From Rodentolepis nana (lineage: Eukaryota > Platyhelminthes > Cestoda > Cyclophyllidea > Hymenolepididae), in contig UZAE01012070.1 of assembly GCA_900617975.1 (NCBI GenBank), positions 1 through 43,153 on the forward strand: DNA of 43,153 nucleotides, written 5' to 3'. Every line of letters begins with the position of its first letter. Position 1 is the stretch's first letter. Positions 11,827 through 23,700 of the stretch are shown in pieces. The notes under the pieces are model-generated. The model was not told the DNA's origin and searched no databases. It saw nothing but the letters and a program-made list of their open reading frames with translations. Both the position numbers and the translations under genes were made by a program.

Positions 11827-14800
11827 CTACCAGAAATATTGCCATTTTGAGAAATGCCAAATAAATTTATAAAACAGAAAGACAGGATATTCTTCAATCA
11901 TAAAATAGTAATTTAAAATATTTTGATGAATATTTTGTCATAAAAATTCATTAAGTGAAGACTACTTGTTTATAGCCTCCACCTTATGAGACGTCAGGGC
12001 ACTGAGAGGTGAACAAGGATGGATTTGATGGTCTTTTAAGAAACACAGAGAAGAGAAGAGAAAAATTCACCCAAATTGATTAGCTTTCGGATGTATGCTG
12101 TCTACTCCAATTATTATTTCCCCTTGAAAGGAAAAGCGTTTGTTGATTTTTTTCGCCTAAATACCCCCTATTTGAGGAGAATGTGCGACAATTAATGATA
12201 TAGCATTGATTGGAAGAGGAGATATTGAAATCCAACCAAAGGAATATAGTTCGAAAAGCTGGTTAATGAAGGCTTTTATTGGGGAATTACTATTTGCATT
12301 TATACGATCGAAGGAAGTATACTCCCTGGATTTATTTGTTTCTTAGGCATAGCCTTTTAGGGTTAAAGTATTGTGCATTCCGAACTGAATCGAGGAATAT
12401 GCAATAGCTGAGTAATGAGCAAAAGATATTCTAAGTGAGGATTGATTCCATGAAGAAATTCATAATTTTCAAGGTTCAGAAATTTACTTTATCGGTCATT
12501 TAAATATTCTACTAAGATAAAAATGCAATAATGGTTGAATAAATAAGTTTTTTTTTAAATCGAGCCAACTTATTGATGTAAAATAAATGATGCATGTGTT
12601 ACTCTCCCATTTTATTTATAAAATTAACTAGCTGACTGCAACTTCTCCTGAAATTTCTAAATATAGCTAACTTTACCACTTGACGCCAACCACATAATCC
12701 ATTCATATGCAACATTGCGCGCATGTATATATATATTTGTAAGGATAATAGGTTAAAAAATGTCATAAGTTAAGAATTAGCCAAATTAGTTCTCTCTTAA
12801 GTATTATATCTCATTAATAGACAAATCTTTTCCAACAAAGTGGAATGCCATCATGGCACAAGCTTAAAAAGTCGATGTTGGAATTTTATGTCAAACTAAT
12901 ATTCCATTAGTACACTTTAACTTATTTACTTTTCATTAAAAAAATGAGGAATATAAGGTGTTGGTGCAATGGTGCATGGGACAGTCGAAACAATGCAACC
13001 CCCCCCCTCCTCCTCCCTTAATTATTTGTTTGGTTTTCACTTGTGTTGCTCGACTGTTCGTGGGCAAATAGTTTTGTGCGCGCATAGAATAGCAAAGTGA
13101 AAAAAGTGTGAAGGAGGAAGATTGCAGTTAGAAATGATTTCGCGATGAAAGGGCAAAAAAGGGAGAGCCAAGAAATGTTAGTCCTAATGAGGCACAAAAA
13201 AGAGGGTTGGAGCAAGAAGAACAATTAATTATCGAGAGAGTTTGGCATTTAATGAAAGCCAGAACCATTTGTTGCGTGCCTCAATGAGCGGGAAAATGAC
13301 AAAAACGCGTTCGATATGCAAATGCTGGGGAGTGATCCATCTCAAATCAGTCTAATAATAATAAATAAGATCTGGCCCTGTAGAACTAATATGGAGGTCG
13401 AATTCCAATATTTGAGGCTTAAAAATGAGGCCAAAACTGCTAAATCAAATTGCGATGATTCAAGAATTAGATTTGACTATTCAAAGCTCACTGACCATTT
13501 GATTAATTTGCTCAGTTTATAAATCACTTTAACGATAAATCGAGGTGGTACTGCAGAACCTGACGTCCACCTATTCACGGTTGGTTTCACTTGTGCAGTT
13601 CCTTATCTCCTTTTAGCTTAATAGTACATTGATTGTGGTCAGATCCTACCAACAATGCGATCCTTATGAACTGTTCCAGCTTAAAGCACCGATATCAATT
13701 TTTTAGGTACTGTCAGCTATAAATAAGCAAAGAAGTCATTCCCAACATTTCATGGTTTCGCTTTCAAATATTTATGAATCAGAAATATACTTTGACACAC
13801 CAAGTATATGTGCATGTGTGAAACTAGTTCAGATAGCACACATTAATTATTGACGTACAGAACACTAAAGCAGGTTTCTGAGCGTGGATTAAATACAGAA
13901 CGAATTTCAAATAGAATCTTTAAATGTGTTTATAAATCCGATTCGTTTTAAAATGCAACGGCTTTTCATATAGATGTCTGAATCACATAGGTGAAAAGAA
14001 AACGCTTTTTAAGAAAGTTTTTGTTCATTTTTGAAGTACATTCGTCTTCAATATTCACAGCGAAAAACAGCACTAAACCTGCATCAGATAATCATGAAAA
14101 GTAAAAGTGGGCTTTGTCTGTGCACATGCATGTAAATACTAATATTTGATTTCATTAAACACAAACAGACACACACCTAATACCTAATACGGACTGATTG
14201 CTACATCTGCAGTTTTACAAGCAATTTAGGGAAATAGCAAGTTTATTCACTTCAGTATCAGACAAATGTCCAAAATTGGTCGCACAATTTTCAGAAACAT
14301 AAGTCTTTTGTGCTTTTAAAACCGCATGGAAAATGTCTGAAGAGCAGGTGTTTGAATGCCATTTACAGTACATACTAAATCGGAAAGGGGGCTCCTGTGT
14401 TGTTGAAAGCAGTGTTCAAAAATCTCCCACAAAAATCTCCTTCACGACTCTTTTTGGTTCCAATAAGTTCCATTTCAGAGATAAGTGCCATTCATTTTAC
14501 TTGGCGGTACATTAAAAAATCTCGATAAAACAAGCTTCTGGAAACAAATATCCGGTACACTCGTAATCTCCTTCCTCTCCTCCCCTCCCCACCCCACCCC
14601 CCACTCCTCCTCTCCCATCAATCCTTCTAAAATTATATTTTAAAATACAATGAAGAAATAAACTGAGATAGCATTTTAAAATTCAGCAAAGAAAATTGTT
14701 GCCAAAATACCTTTTGCTAATAATAATAATAATAATAATAGTGATAGAAAGTTAAAGACTAATCTCGCCTGATTTAGGAAGAAATGTTACACTTCTTCGG

Positions 14801-14991
14801 CTTTATTCACATTTATCGTGAATAATGAATCGAAAAGAAGAAGAGGGAAACCGCCTTAATTTTGACAATGCGTTGCGATTATGTTAATAGATAATACTTC
14901 AAGCGTAATATTAAAGCAGAGTTAAAATTAAACATTCGCGAAATTTTTCACATCAAACATAGGTGCACACTACTCGATTTGCTTTGGTTAT
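11827..14991. other. no gene recognised (about 3.2 kb)
   Basis: This should contain the missing 5' exons of the minus-strand gene or intergenic DNA. A minus-strand acceptor with a long pyrimidine tract near 12050 precedes a possible 50-nt exon, but its phase does not fit the next exon. The stretch also holds a TA-dinucleotide patch near 12727, C-rich patches near 12999 and 14577-14610, and a (TAA)n microsatellite. Nothing else could be supported. Confidence 0.5.
14718..14740. repeat. (TAA)n microsatellite
   Basis: About seven and a half perfect TAA units run from 14718 to 14740. Confidence 0.9.
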
Positions 14992-15003
14992 AATGATTGA
15001 TTA

Positions 15004-15326
15004 AAGGGGTGTGCGATAGACTTACCTCTACGTAGTACACCCTGGGCAACGTATTATCATACGGCAAAAAAGTCTTTAACCTGGCAGTTGGCTTCTGACT
15101 TCAAACTACCATCACCCCCACTGTATGTCATATTCGACCACTTACACAGTACTCACCTAACCTTTTTCCTACCTTGTCTAACTTCGTCTTTGAAACACTC
15201 TTCTGTTCCCCCTCCCCCCTCTTGAATTATTTTTACTTTGATGTTCCTTCCCCATTGTGAAGCCTGAAGTCAACTAAAGGGCTAATGATAGCCATCAAAA
15301 CGCCTGCCATTTGATATAAATATATA
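15004..15326 (+). mobile_element. SINE-like retroposon, copy B (full length, with target-site duplication)
   Basis: A 323-bp element is flanked by a perfect 12-bp direct repeat, AATGATTGATTA, at 14992-15003 and 15327-15338. It begins AAGGGGTGTGCGATAG and ends in an ATAAATATATA tail. Long variable target-site duplications plus a simple A/T-rich tail are the mark of LINE-type (target-primed) retroposition, so this is best called a SINE. The first 36 nt can form a hairpin: GGGTGT near 15008 pairs with ACACCC near 15040. A TTCGA core inside ATATTCGACCAC resembles part of a Pol III B box, but I see no convincing tRNA-like A/B box pair. The last 60 bp match the 3' end of the LINE copy at 39819-40039. 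Confidence 0.85.
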
Positions 15327-15338
15327 AATGATTGATTA

Positions 15339-15687
15339 TGAACCATCTCCTCCAAGTAAGCAAGTCAGTCAGCATGGATCAATCAGCCAAACATGACATT
15401 ACATTTAGCAGTGATCAGACCAGGACATAACCTCATTCGTGGAGGGGGAGAGAGAGAGAGGATTGTTCTTATCAAGGCAATATCGCCGATTTCTGAAATT
15501 GATAACGCTCTTTGCATTCCATTGGCCTTATTCGCCTATTCGACAAAGTAAATCTTCCCATTTATGGTGGAGAGTAAGGTGGGGTGCAGATAAGACTCGA
15601 GGCACATTAATTCATCAATTTAGTACAGCTCTTGAGTGACAGATCTACCTTACCCATTTTCATTCCAAATGAGTATTTACCTCTTTG
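15339..15687. other. spacer between SINE copy B and mariner, no gene
   Basis: A G/A-rich stretch with a short (GA)n run lies near 15443-15460. Two overlapping plus-strand open frames of about 60 codons show no recognisable domain. I see nothing else. Confidence 0.5.
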
Positions 15688-15689
15688 TA

Positions 15690-16990
15690 TTAGGTGGGCA
15701 ACTAAGTCATTGCCGTTTTTGTTGACGGATTCACTCTATACTTTCTTTTGTTTTGTTAACGTGGCCAGAGCATCTAACCTATATTTTTTCTTACTGTATG
15801 GGCTTCTAGGTTAATTAGTAAAAAATTTTTTTTGTTCAGTTCTTTAGTTTTGTTTTTATCCCAATTTAAAAATGAAAGAACAGGACGTGCACTTCCGACA
15901 CATTTTATTGTATTACTTCCGAAAAGGCAAGAACGCATCGCAAGCACAAAAGAAGTTATGTGCCGTATATGGAGATGAAGCCTTAAAAGAAAGGCAGTGT
16001 CGAAATTGGTTTGAAAGATTTCGTTCCGGTGATTTTTCACTGAAAAATTCACAACGATCTGGCCGCCCAGTCGAAGTGGATGAAACCCAGATCAAGGCCA
16101 TTATCGATTCAAATCGTCACAGAACAACACGCGATATTGCAGAGAAGCTCAATGTGTCGCATACATCCATTGAAAAAAAAATTAAAAACCCTTGGTTATG
16201 TCAAGAAACTTGATTTATGGATCCCTCACCAGTTAAAGGAAATTCATTTGACGCAACGGATTAGCATCTGTGATTCGCCGCTACTGAAACGCAATGAGAA
16301 TGATCCATTTCTGAAGAACCTAGTTACTGGCGACGAAAAGTGGATAGTTTACAACAATGTTACTCGCAAGAGATCATGGGTGAAGCAAGATCAACCAGCC
16401 CAAACAGTATCAAAAGCAGAGATTCACCAAAAAAAGATTATGCTGTCAGTAGTCTGGTGGGATCACAAAGGAATTTTGTATTTTGAACTCATGCCGCAGA
16501 ACCAAACGATAAATTCAAATGTGTATGTTGAACAACTCCAAAAACTGAAGGATGCAATTGAAGATAAGCGGCCGGCATTATCAAATCGGAAGGGTGTTGT
16601 TTTCCACACATCTTTGATAACGCAAGGCCCCCCCCACACATCTTTGGTTACTCGGCAAAAATTATTGGAACTGGGTTGGGATGTTTCGTCACACCCACCA
16701 TATAGCCCTGACCTTGCGCCTTCGGATTACCATTTGTTTCGTTCCATGCAAAACTCTTTAAATGGTCAAATTTTTAACAACGCGGATGATGTCGGATCAC
16801 ACCTAATTCAGTTTTTTAATAGCAAAGACTAGACATTTTACGAACGGGGAATTTTTACTCTGCCAGAACGATGAAAAAAGGTCATCGACAAGAACGGCCA
16901 ATATCTAATTGAATAAAGTTATATTTTTAAACAAAAATTCCGAATTTGCCTTCTTATTTGAAATCGGCAATGACTTAGTTGCCAACCTAA
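15690..16990 (+). mobile_element. mariner transposon, complete ends, 1,301 bp
   Basis: The element is bounded by terminal inverted repeats. The left end reads TTAGGTGGGCAACTAAGTC and the right end, reverse-complemented, reads TTAGGTTGGCAACTAAGTC; they agree over about 27 bp with one mismatch. A TA dinucleotide sits at each side (15688-15689 and 16991-16992), the standard mariner target duplication. The 1.3-kb length is typical of the family, which moves by cut and paste using a single DDD transposase. The near-identical ends point to a fairly recent insertion, yet the transposase inside carries several lesions, so this copy could move only if an enzyme were supplied from elsewhere. Confidence 0.95.
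15872..16916 (+). pseudogene. mariner transposase, inactivated
   Basis: The reading frame starts MKEQDVHFRHILLYYF and shows the N-terminal helix-turn-helix region (SQRSGRPVEVDE, DIAEKLNVSHTSIEKK) and the catalytic domain with TGDEKW (first Asp) and PYSPDLAPSDYHLF (third Asp, D,D34D type). Four breaks are visible. An A-run at 16173-16181 is one base too long and shifts the frame. A 13-nt segment at 16634-16646 is repeated at 16604-16616 together with extra C, so the D-N-A-R-P catalytic motif is still in the DNA but read out of frame and the second Asp is lost. A TAG at 16830-16832 and a TGA at 16872-16874 stand where the frame should continue to the natural TAA at 16914-16916. The intact enzyme would bind the terminal repeats and cut and rejoin the element. 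This copy cannot make an active one. Confidence 0.93.
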
Positions 16991-16992
16991 TA

Positions 16993-18733
16993 AATCACAA
17001 TGACACCAATGGTCTCCCCCATAATTCATGTGCGCTTCCCATTAAGGAGATAACAGATACCTCAACTGAGCGATTTCAGTTATAAGACTGCAGAGAACCA
17101 ATTATTTTGAACGTAGGTAGACATAGGGTTCATATATTACTGGGCGCATTCTATTCTCAAAGTTGCATATTTTTTCAGTAAATTAAAGCATTTCTACACT
17201 ACAAATCAGTTCAATATCGCTTAAACTACTTAAAGTTGAAAAAGTAAAAAGGGATCAACATTATTTCGCACTGTTAAACACCTAGAAAAAGAAAGCAAAG
17301 TGCTTTTTTAAGGTATTTTTGTAAGGAACTGGGGAAATTAGGTAAGTTAGCTCATCAACTAAGGAAAATTTTCGCGAAAATTTCCTAATTCTGCGTAGAC
17401 TAAACTAGGGAAGAGGGAGTATGAACGATGCAGACAATTTTTTGTGAATTTCTAGGAAGGAGAGCCTTTTCACATCAGATCGATGTGGAGGGAAATAAAA
17501 TAGAAACTACTTGTATATCAATAATTGTAATAAAAATCGATTTCGGGCGTAAAGGACACATTTCTATGCTGGAGGGAACATCTCAGGGAAAGCTCATTGA
17601 TATTTATGTTTAGAAGACAATACTCAAATTTGATGGATAATTGTGGCAATCGAATTTAATTTCAGTCTTTAGTTCTCAAAGCACATTGATAAGAAAGTGA
17701 ATACTAAAAGAAAATGAGCCAAAACACAGTCAAATACAAAATTCTAAATTAATAATACACGATTTGTTAACATAGGCATAGTGAAATCTGAAACATGCTG
17801 CAACGCTGGATTAGAAGGAGAAATGGAATATGAGACTTGTAGGGGTAGGAAGAGAGAAAAAAGTAATATCATGTCTGCTTATTAGATGACAGCTGACAGG
17901 GCCCGATGGAAATTCGTCTTAAAGGTAAACCTTCGTATAGAACTCGTTTTGGCATCAACTTGTTGGAAGAAGAAGAAACTACGTTAAAACAAGTCAACCC
18001 CGTTTATGCATGAAGTTGATTGTTAGACAGTTGTGTGTTTATGATGGCGAAATGCACGATTGCTTTTTTCACCCTGGCGAAGCAAAAAAAATGGGCCTGT
18101 AGGGTTATTTAACGATTTACTTGCATGCCGTTGGAAGGGAGATCTTTTTATTATGAACGTTGAACAGGAAGAAGACAACTGTCTTCTAGAACTACACACT
18201 ACAGGTGTTTGAGTTGACAGAAGATGGGTATCTTCATATTCTTATAGACCTCAATTTGAACTTCTACGCATATATTTGGCAAGTGTTTTGGTATTTCCAA
18301 GTGAATATAAGTTCTGAATGCGAATATCGGATTGATGAAGAGATTTTCACTGATTTTTCTCCCCAAATTAATAAAATTAAAGCTAAAATATTACTCCCTT
18401 CTTTCTATGCCGATAGGTATGAGCCTGATCATACAATTGATGTAAAAAGTTTCTCTGCTGAATACTGAGTTGCTTCGTCAAACCAACTAGTGTTTCCCTC
18501 TTCCAAGGGCTTCGACTCTTACTACTTCCTGTCACTCCCTCCCCCCCCCCCCACAAAGGAAGCATATTTACATTTCTCTTCGGTAAATAATCTTCCTTGT
18601 AAACGATTTTCAACCGTAGATATTGAAGCTTGTAGCTAAGACAATGGAACTGTGAAAAGATCAAGTTGACTAAAAGCTTCTCTAATAACAGAAAAAAACT
18701 TTATGATTAAAAGGCGAACGCTAAGCCTTGGAA
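16993..18733. other. no gene recognised (about 1.7 kb)
   Basis: This lies between the mariner element and SINE copy C. A plus-strand open segment from about 18206 to 18468 follows a TACAG acceptor-like site and has balanced composition, but it matches no domain I know and has no partner exon. A 12-C tract lies at 18541-18552. No supported gene. Confidence 0.45.
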
Positions 18734-18746
18734 GAATCGAATTATT

Positions 18747-19063
18747 TTTTACAAGTGGTAGGCGTTTTAATAGTTATCATTGGCCATTTAGCTGACTTCG
18801 GGCATCACAAAGAGGGGGAACTTCAAGGTGACATAAAGTCGAGAAGGGGGACAGAATAATGATTCACAGATGTAAAAGAGACAGACTTATGCAAAGGCAG
18901 AGAAAAGGTAAGATGAGTACTGTGAAAGGGGTCGAATATGACATACAGTGGGCTGATGATAGTTTGAAGTCAGAAGTCAACTGCCGGTTAGTAGATTTTT
19001 TGCCGCATGAATATACGTTGCCCCGGGGTGCGCCAAGTAGCGGTAAGTCTATCGCACACCCCC
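18747..19063 (-). mobile_element. SINE-like retroposon, copy C (minus strand, with target-site duplication)
   Basis: Read on the minus strand, this 317-bp copy starts GGGGGTGTGCGATAGACTTACC and aligns end to end with copy B. It is flanked by GAATCGAATTATT (18734-18746) and GAATGGAATTATT (19064-19076), a 13-bp duplication with one difference, so retroposition is clear. The 5' hairpin (GGGTG pairing with CACCC) is kept. The 3' tail is a short A-rich run. Open frames across it are chance. Confidence 0.85.
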
Positions 19064-19137
19064 GAATGGAATTATTGCGGGAGATCAGTTTAATAAAATA
19101 GATATAAAAAAATTTATTCCCCACCCCCCACCCCCCC

Positions 19138-19183
19138 NNAAAAAAAAAAAATTTTTTCCCCCCCCCCCCCCCCCCCCCCCCCC
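19138..19183. other. assembly gap (NN) joined to A12-T6-C26 homopolymers
   Basis: Two unknown bases at 19138-19139 are followed by 12 A, 6 T and 26 C in direct succession, after a C-rich lead-in. This is most simply an unresolved or wrongly joined low-complexity stretch rather than true sequence. Confidence 0.9.
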
Positions 19184-21881
19184 GCCATGGAGCTGACGTA
19201 AAAGTGAAAGCGCGATAACGCATCGGACCCTTAATACTGCCAGTAAGCCGAACACTTTTCAGTAATCGAAAATATGCTTTTATGAGTCACATACGATTTC
19301 TTTTCCTGTACAAAAATAAGTTCATATTAAGACACCACTGATTAAAACACGTTTTACATTCCTTAGCCTTTCAATTTAAATAGTCTTCCTATTCATTCTG
19401 TTGGGTGGAACCGCGAGAAATTGAGCTGTAAGCTCCAAGTTAAGTTTCTTCCATTGTTACGCTTAGTTCAACTAATATACTGTGTATTATTGGAAGAACT
19501 GAAATTTACTACTGCAGATTGACCATGGAAACTTTACCTACGTGTCAGTTAATGTGCTCTGAGATGATGGACCCTATGATAGTCCAGTAGTTATTTGTTA
19601 TTTACTCTATCCGCCCAAAGTCCAACTTTGTCGGCAAAGTAACCACAACGGCGATGACTCACACAAATGTGATAAAAATGAAGCCCAATGCCGATGTTGA
19701 AAGCACCTCAAATTTGCAGTGACCCACTTTATTCCCATGTAATAAGTATCTCTTGCCGTTCACACCGATCAAGTAAAAAGGAAGTTCAAGTTAGGTGGAG
19801 TCACGACGTAAAATTGCTGACAGATACCGTATCCAAGGCGCTAACATTGAGGCCGGTTGTAATATGAGTTCAAATTTAAATTTGTTTTAGTTCAATAACT
19901 AGAAATCTATTTATTTATGGGGCTTCATTTTGCCTTTCTCCAGCCTTGGCGCATTATAACAATGAGTCTGTGAAAAGTCCGAGATGTCTGTAAGGGAGAT
20001 CTGTTTCACTTATGACCGAAAGGGTTCTAATCGCTGAGAGAAAAATGTTTACAAGTGCTCTGTCAATTTGGAAATGTAATGTTGGTGAAAAAAAGCAATC
20101 TTTCATTTAACAAATGACGGGCTTTGTGCGGACTATTTCTTCAATCCCTTTAACCACTGCTTCTCCTCTTAAAATCTTGCTTAACTTATCTAAGCTTCTA
20201 GAAGGAATAGGATTCCGGAGCATACTATGCAATTATTACATCTCCTCTTCCAAAAATATTTCGCGCATGTGGTAGGAAATATATTGATACAGCAATATGA
20301 TTCCTAAAACGGAAAACGCCTAATAGTGCGTCAAATTCGCTTTGAAGTAGTTAATGCGATCATCTAGCTAGACCTAAAGTCTCAGCCTATTCTGCTTCAA
20401 TTAAATTATACACATTCGCAATTTAAGGCAACAACTATTTGCACAATTTATTTAAAATAGCGGGGAATGGGGGATAAGGGCTGATTGATGTGCTTGGGTA
20501 GATATCTGGTTGTCCCAAACTTGGGCCAATTTAAAGGACCAATCAGGAGGCAAAAAGAGAGTTGATATTAGCGAGAGGACTCTTGCCCACTCACATAAAC
20601 AGTAGTTTGTTATTTTTTTGCAGAATAATTGTTTATGGAATAAGTAGCAATAGTTGAGAGGCGCCTAGAAAAAATGTCCTGAGATAAAACATACCATAGA
20701 GAGTCGATATAGATGTACTTCTTTCAGAATAGAATAGCATAACGAATATCGAGCAACGGTTGTAAAGTCAATGATATACCGAACTTGCAAAAAATTAAAA
20801 GAGGCCCATTATTTTAGAAATAGTATCGATAAGAACCAAAAACCAACAAATGAGCTTCTAAACAAGATATTGGCAGAAATAAACGATTATAATCATGAAC
20901 TAAAAGGCTATTTAATTCAACAGAATTGGGAATTGAGTTACTTGATTAAGGGGCGGGGTAAGAAAATGAATGGAAAAGTCAAAAAAGGCAGACAAACTAA
21001 ACAGCTCAAGCTTAAGGACTACGAACATATGATTTCGAGATGGTAGCATGAGAGATTAGATCATCGAATAGTAGGCAAATCAGAAAGAGATAGTGAGCTA
21101 ACTGTACGGACTCAGACACCACAAGAGGGAAAGGAGACGATCGCGGTGGGAATTGGAGAGAGAGAAGGCGTCAAAGTTTAAGCCAGAAAACATTTAAGTG
21201 ATGCAGTCGGGAAGGAAAAGTAACAATATAGGAGTCAGACAATAAAAAAGGTGGATAGGCAGTTAAGAGTTGGGAGTATGTATCGTGAACATAACCCCGT
21301 CACAAAGGCAATAAACTGGATAAAGTTCGCGAAGCAAATCACATTAGCAGACAGAAAAGTTCAGGAATAGGCGAAGCAGGATCGTAATTGGTAAATAAGC
21401 GCTCGAATGATTTTTTACCTGTTGTATTAACAGATGCTGAGAAAGTGACTTAACTTCAAACAAAGCTAAGAGACGGACTTTATTTATATTACCAAGGACA
21501 ACTGCTGAGTCAAATAAAGTAGGGTTGTGGTGCTCAAAGAGAGGCGGATTTACATGATGGCATAAATCAAAACCTCGCAGATGGACCCTCTACGACAGTG
21601 CTGTTCCAATTGGGAGAAAAATGAAGATGATTCACGACATAGCTCATTACTGCTGTATGTGTGTGATTCATACATGTGAAGCGAAGGGGATATAGGGGAA
21701 GGGATGCAAGTCTACGAGGCTGCGTTACTCTGACAAGTGTGGGCTTCTATTTATTTGGATTCCAAGTCTTCATTCCCTAATGTTTGTATGGATGTGACGA
21801 CATCGATTTGCGCATAAGTGTGCAGGTTAATACGAATTCGGCCATATGTCCACAAGACTGAGATACAGTGGATAGTCACAG

Positions 21882-21902
21882 GACATCGATGTTATCGATG
21901 TC
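21882..21902. repeat. perfect inverted repeat, 9-bp arms
   Basis: GACATCGAT is followed by GTT and then ATCGATGTC, a perfect hairpin-forming palindrome with a 3-nt loop. No known role. Confidence 0.7.
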
Positions 21903-23408
21903 TGTTTGTCTTGAATACAACTCGCACGTATTGTCAGGAGTTAGACCCAAGTGTTTTAATCGCCCAACTTTAAGCGGTAAAGTCTATCACGCACAAATTT
22001 AAACCTTCAAAGAAGTCTTTACCAAGGATTTAGAAAAAAACTAAAGAAAAATCAATTCTAGATATTTCGAAAGCAATGGAAAGGGAGTCCAGTTCTTATA
22101 GTAAATAGCGACAATTAGTTACAAAACCATTCATTTATGGAGCAAACTGTACAAGTTAAACCTTATTTAACGCCATTGAAAACTAATAAAACTGTATAAA
22201 ATAATTGTACCTTAACACAAGATGAGAATGAAAGAAAAGGTCATATTGATTTTTGGCTTTAGAGAAATAAATTTCGAAATAATTAGTGCTAAAGACAAGT
22301 AATGGCCTTGGGAATAAAAGTGTAAAACATTTGCCAAGAGCTTTAAACGAGGTGGAACTAAGGGAAAGGACAAACGAGACCGTGGTAATTAAGTGGAGCA
22401 GTGTCTAACTAGACGTTTCTGAAATTCCATCAATTTCATAATTACTTAATGACAAAAGAAGGTAATTTTCACCTGAATATTGGAACATTTTGAAAGAATA
22501 TTAAAATAACTTATGTTGAGCTTTGATTACTAACATATAAGGTAGTGAATTAGAACAGAATATCTAGCACAAATAGGCATAAAGGCATAATAGACAGTAA
22601 ACTCAATTAATTCGCTGCGTACTCGAATAAGAAGATAATATTTTAGAAATATCAAATGAAATGAAGGTATATATAGAGAAAATATGAACTCACTGGTTTG
22701 ATAATATGATAATGTGAATCTGGCAGATGACATCAACAAGTTGATCACAGATCCCGACATAAACCAAAGCAGATAAAAGCAGAAAAACTAGAAATACAAG
22801 ATACATTTGGACAATAAAAGGTAAAATACAACATGATATAAGCAAAAATTTGTCAAATGTGAATATGTTATTGTTTCAAAGATTACCACTGCGAATAATA
22901 AAGCTTTATGTGAAACACAATTATTCATATGCAACTTTAATATTAAATTAATAAATATAATGAGATAACGGGCTAAATTGCATTCTAAGACATTCCGAAT
23001 CCGAATGTTTTCAACTTACAAATTTTATTTTCACATTTCATTGCTAAAAATAACACTTATTTTATCTTGTACTTGAGTTAGAAATCCAACCCGACGTTGA
23101 ACAAATAGATAACTTTGAACGTTTGGACAAATAACCCATAACCAGCTCAAGGGTGAATTGAAACATGCTAAACAAAGTATCTAATAATTTTGTCTTTGAT
23201 TTAAAATCGTAAAATTAAAACCAATTTCTTATATATTGTGATTTTTCATGAATTTATTTTAGTAAACTTTACCCAATGTGTGCATTATCGCTCAAGCAAT
23301 GTCGAAAATAAATTCCCAAACCAAAAATTTCTCCATTTAAGATGCTGATGATGTTTGAGTGATATTAATTATGTGCAGTAAAATTTCACATTCTTTCAGG
23401 GTTATTAA

Positions 23409-23700
23409 CGTACGCAATAGATTTACCACCACTTCTTGAACACTCAGAAAAATAAGCTCGTACGACAAAAAACTATGTGGCGGTTTACTACAAAATACCA
23501 AGATCTGCCTGTATGTCATATTGCCCCACTTTCATAGTACTCACCATATATTTGCGTCTGTCTCTTTAGCATCTGGTAAACTCTCATAAGTTTCTAACCT
23601 CAACTGTTGTCACTTTGATGTTTCATCCTATTTGAATTCCGAGCTCAACTAAATTGCCAATGATCACTATCATGAAGTCTCCCGTTTAATAAATTTCAAT
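23409..23700 (+). mobile_element. SINE-like retroposon, copy D (old, diverged)
   Basis: This copy aligns with copies A-C from a diverged 5' end (GCAATAGATTTACC) through CTGTATGTCATATT and AGTACTCACC to the 3' block TTGCCAATGATCACTATCA. It is clearly more diverged than the others and I find no target-site duplication. It lies about 0.9 kb upstream of the basigin-like gene. Confidence 0.75.

Larger units (their letters stand above)
19077..23408. other. no gene recognised (about 4.3 kb)
   Basis: It contains an assembly gap with homopolymers (19138-19183) and a lysine-rich plus-strand open frame at 20771-21046 without a known domain or codon pattern to support it. It also holds a purine-rich stretch near 21040-21260, a short perfect inverted repeat at 21882-21902 and a short match to the SINE 5' end near 21970. 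I cannot support any gene. Confidence 0.5.

Noticed and set aside
15019..15032. ACTTACCT in the SINE head, identical to the 5' end of U1 snRNA
   Set aside because: The match is 8 nt only, does not extend into the rest of U1, and varies among copies.
18205..18468. 87-codon plus-strand open frame with a TACAG acceptor-like start
   Set aside because: No known domain, no upstream exon and no clear continuation; kept only as a note in the intergenic entry.
20771..21046. 91-codon lysine-rich plus-strand open frame
   Set aside because: Composition follows the local A-rich DNA; no domain, splice sites or neighbour to support it.
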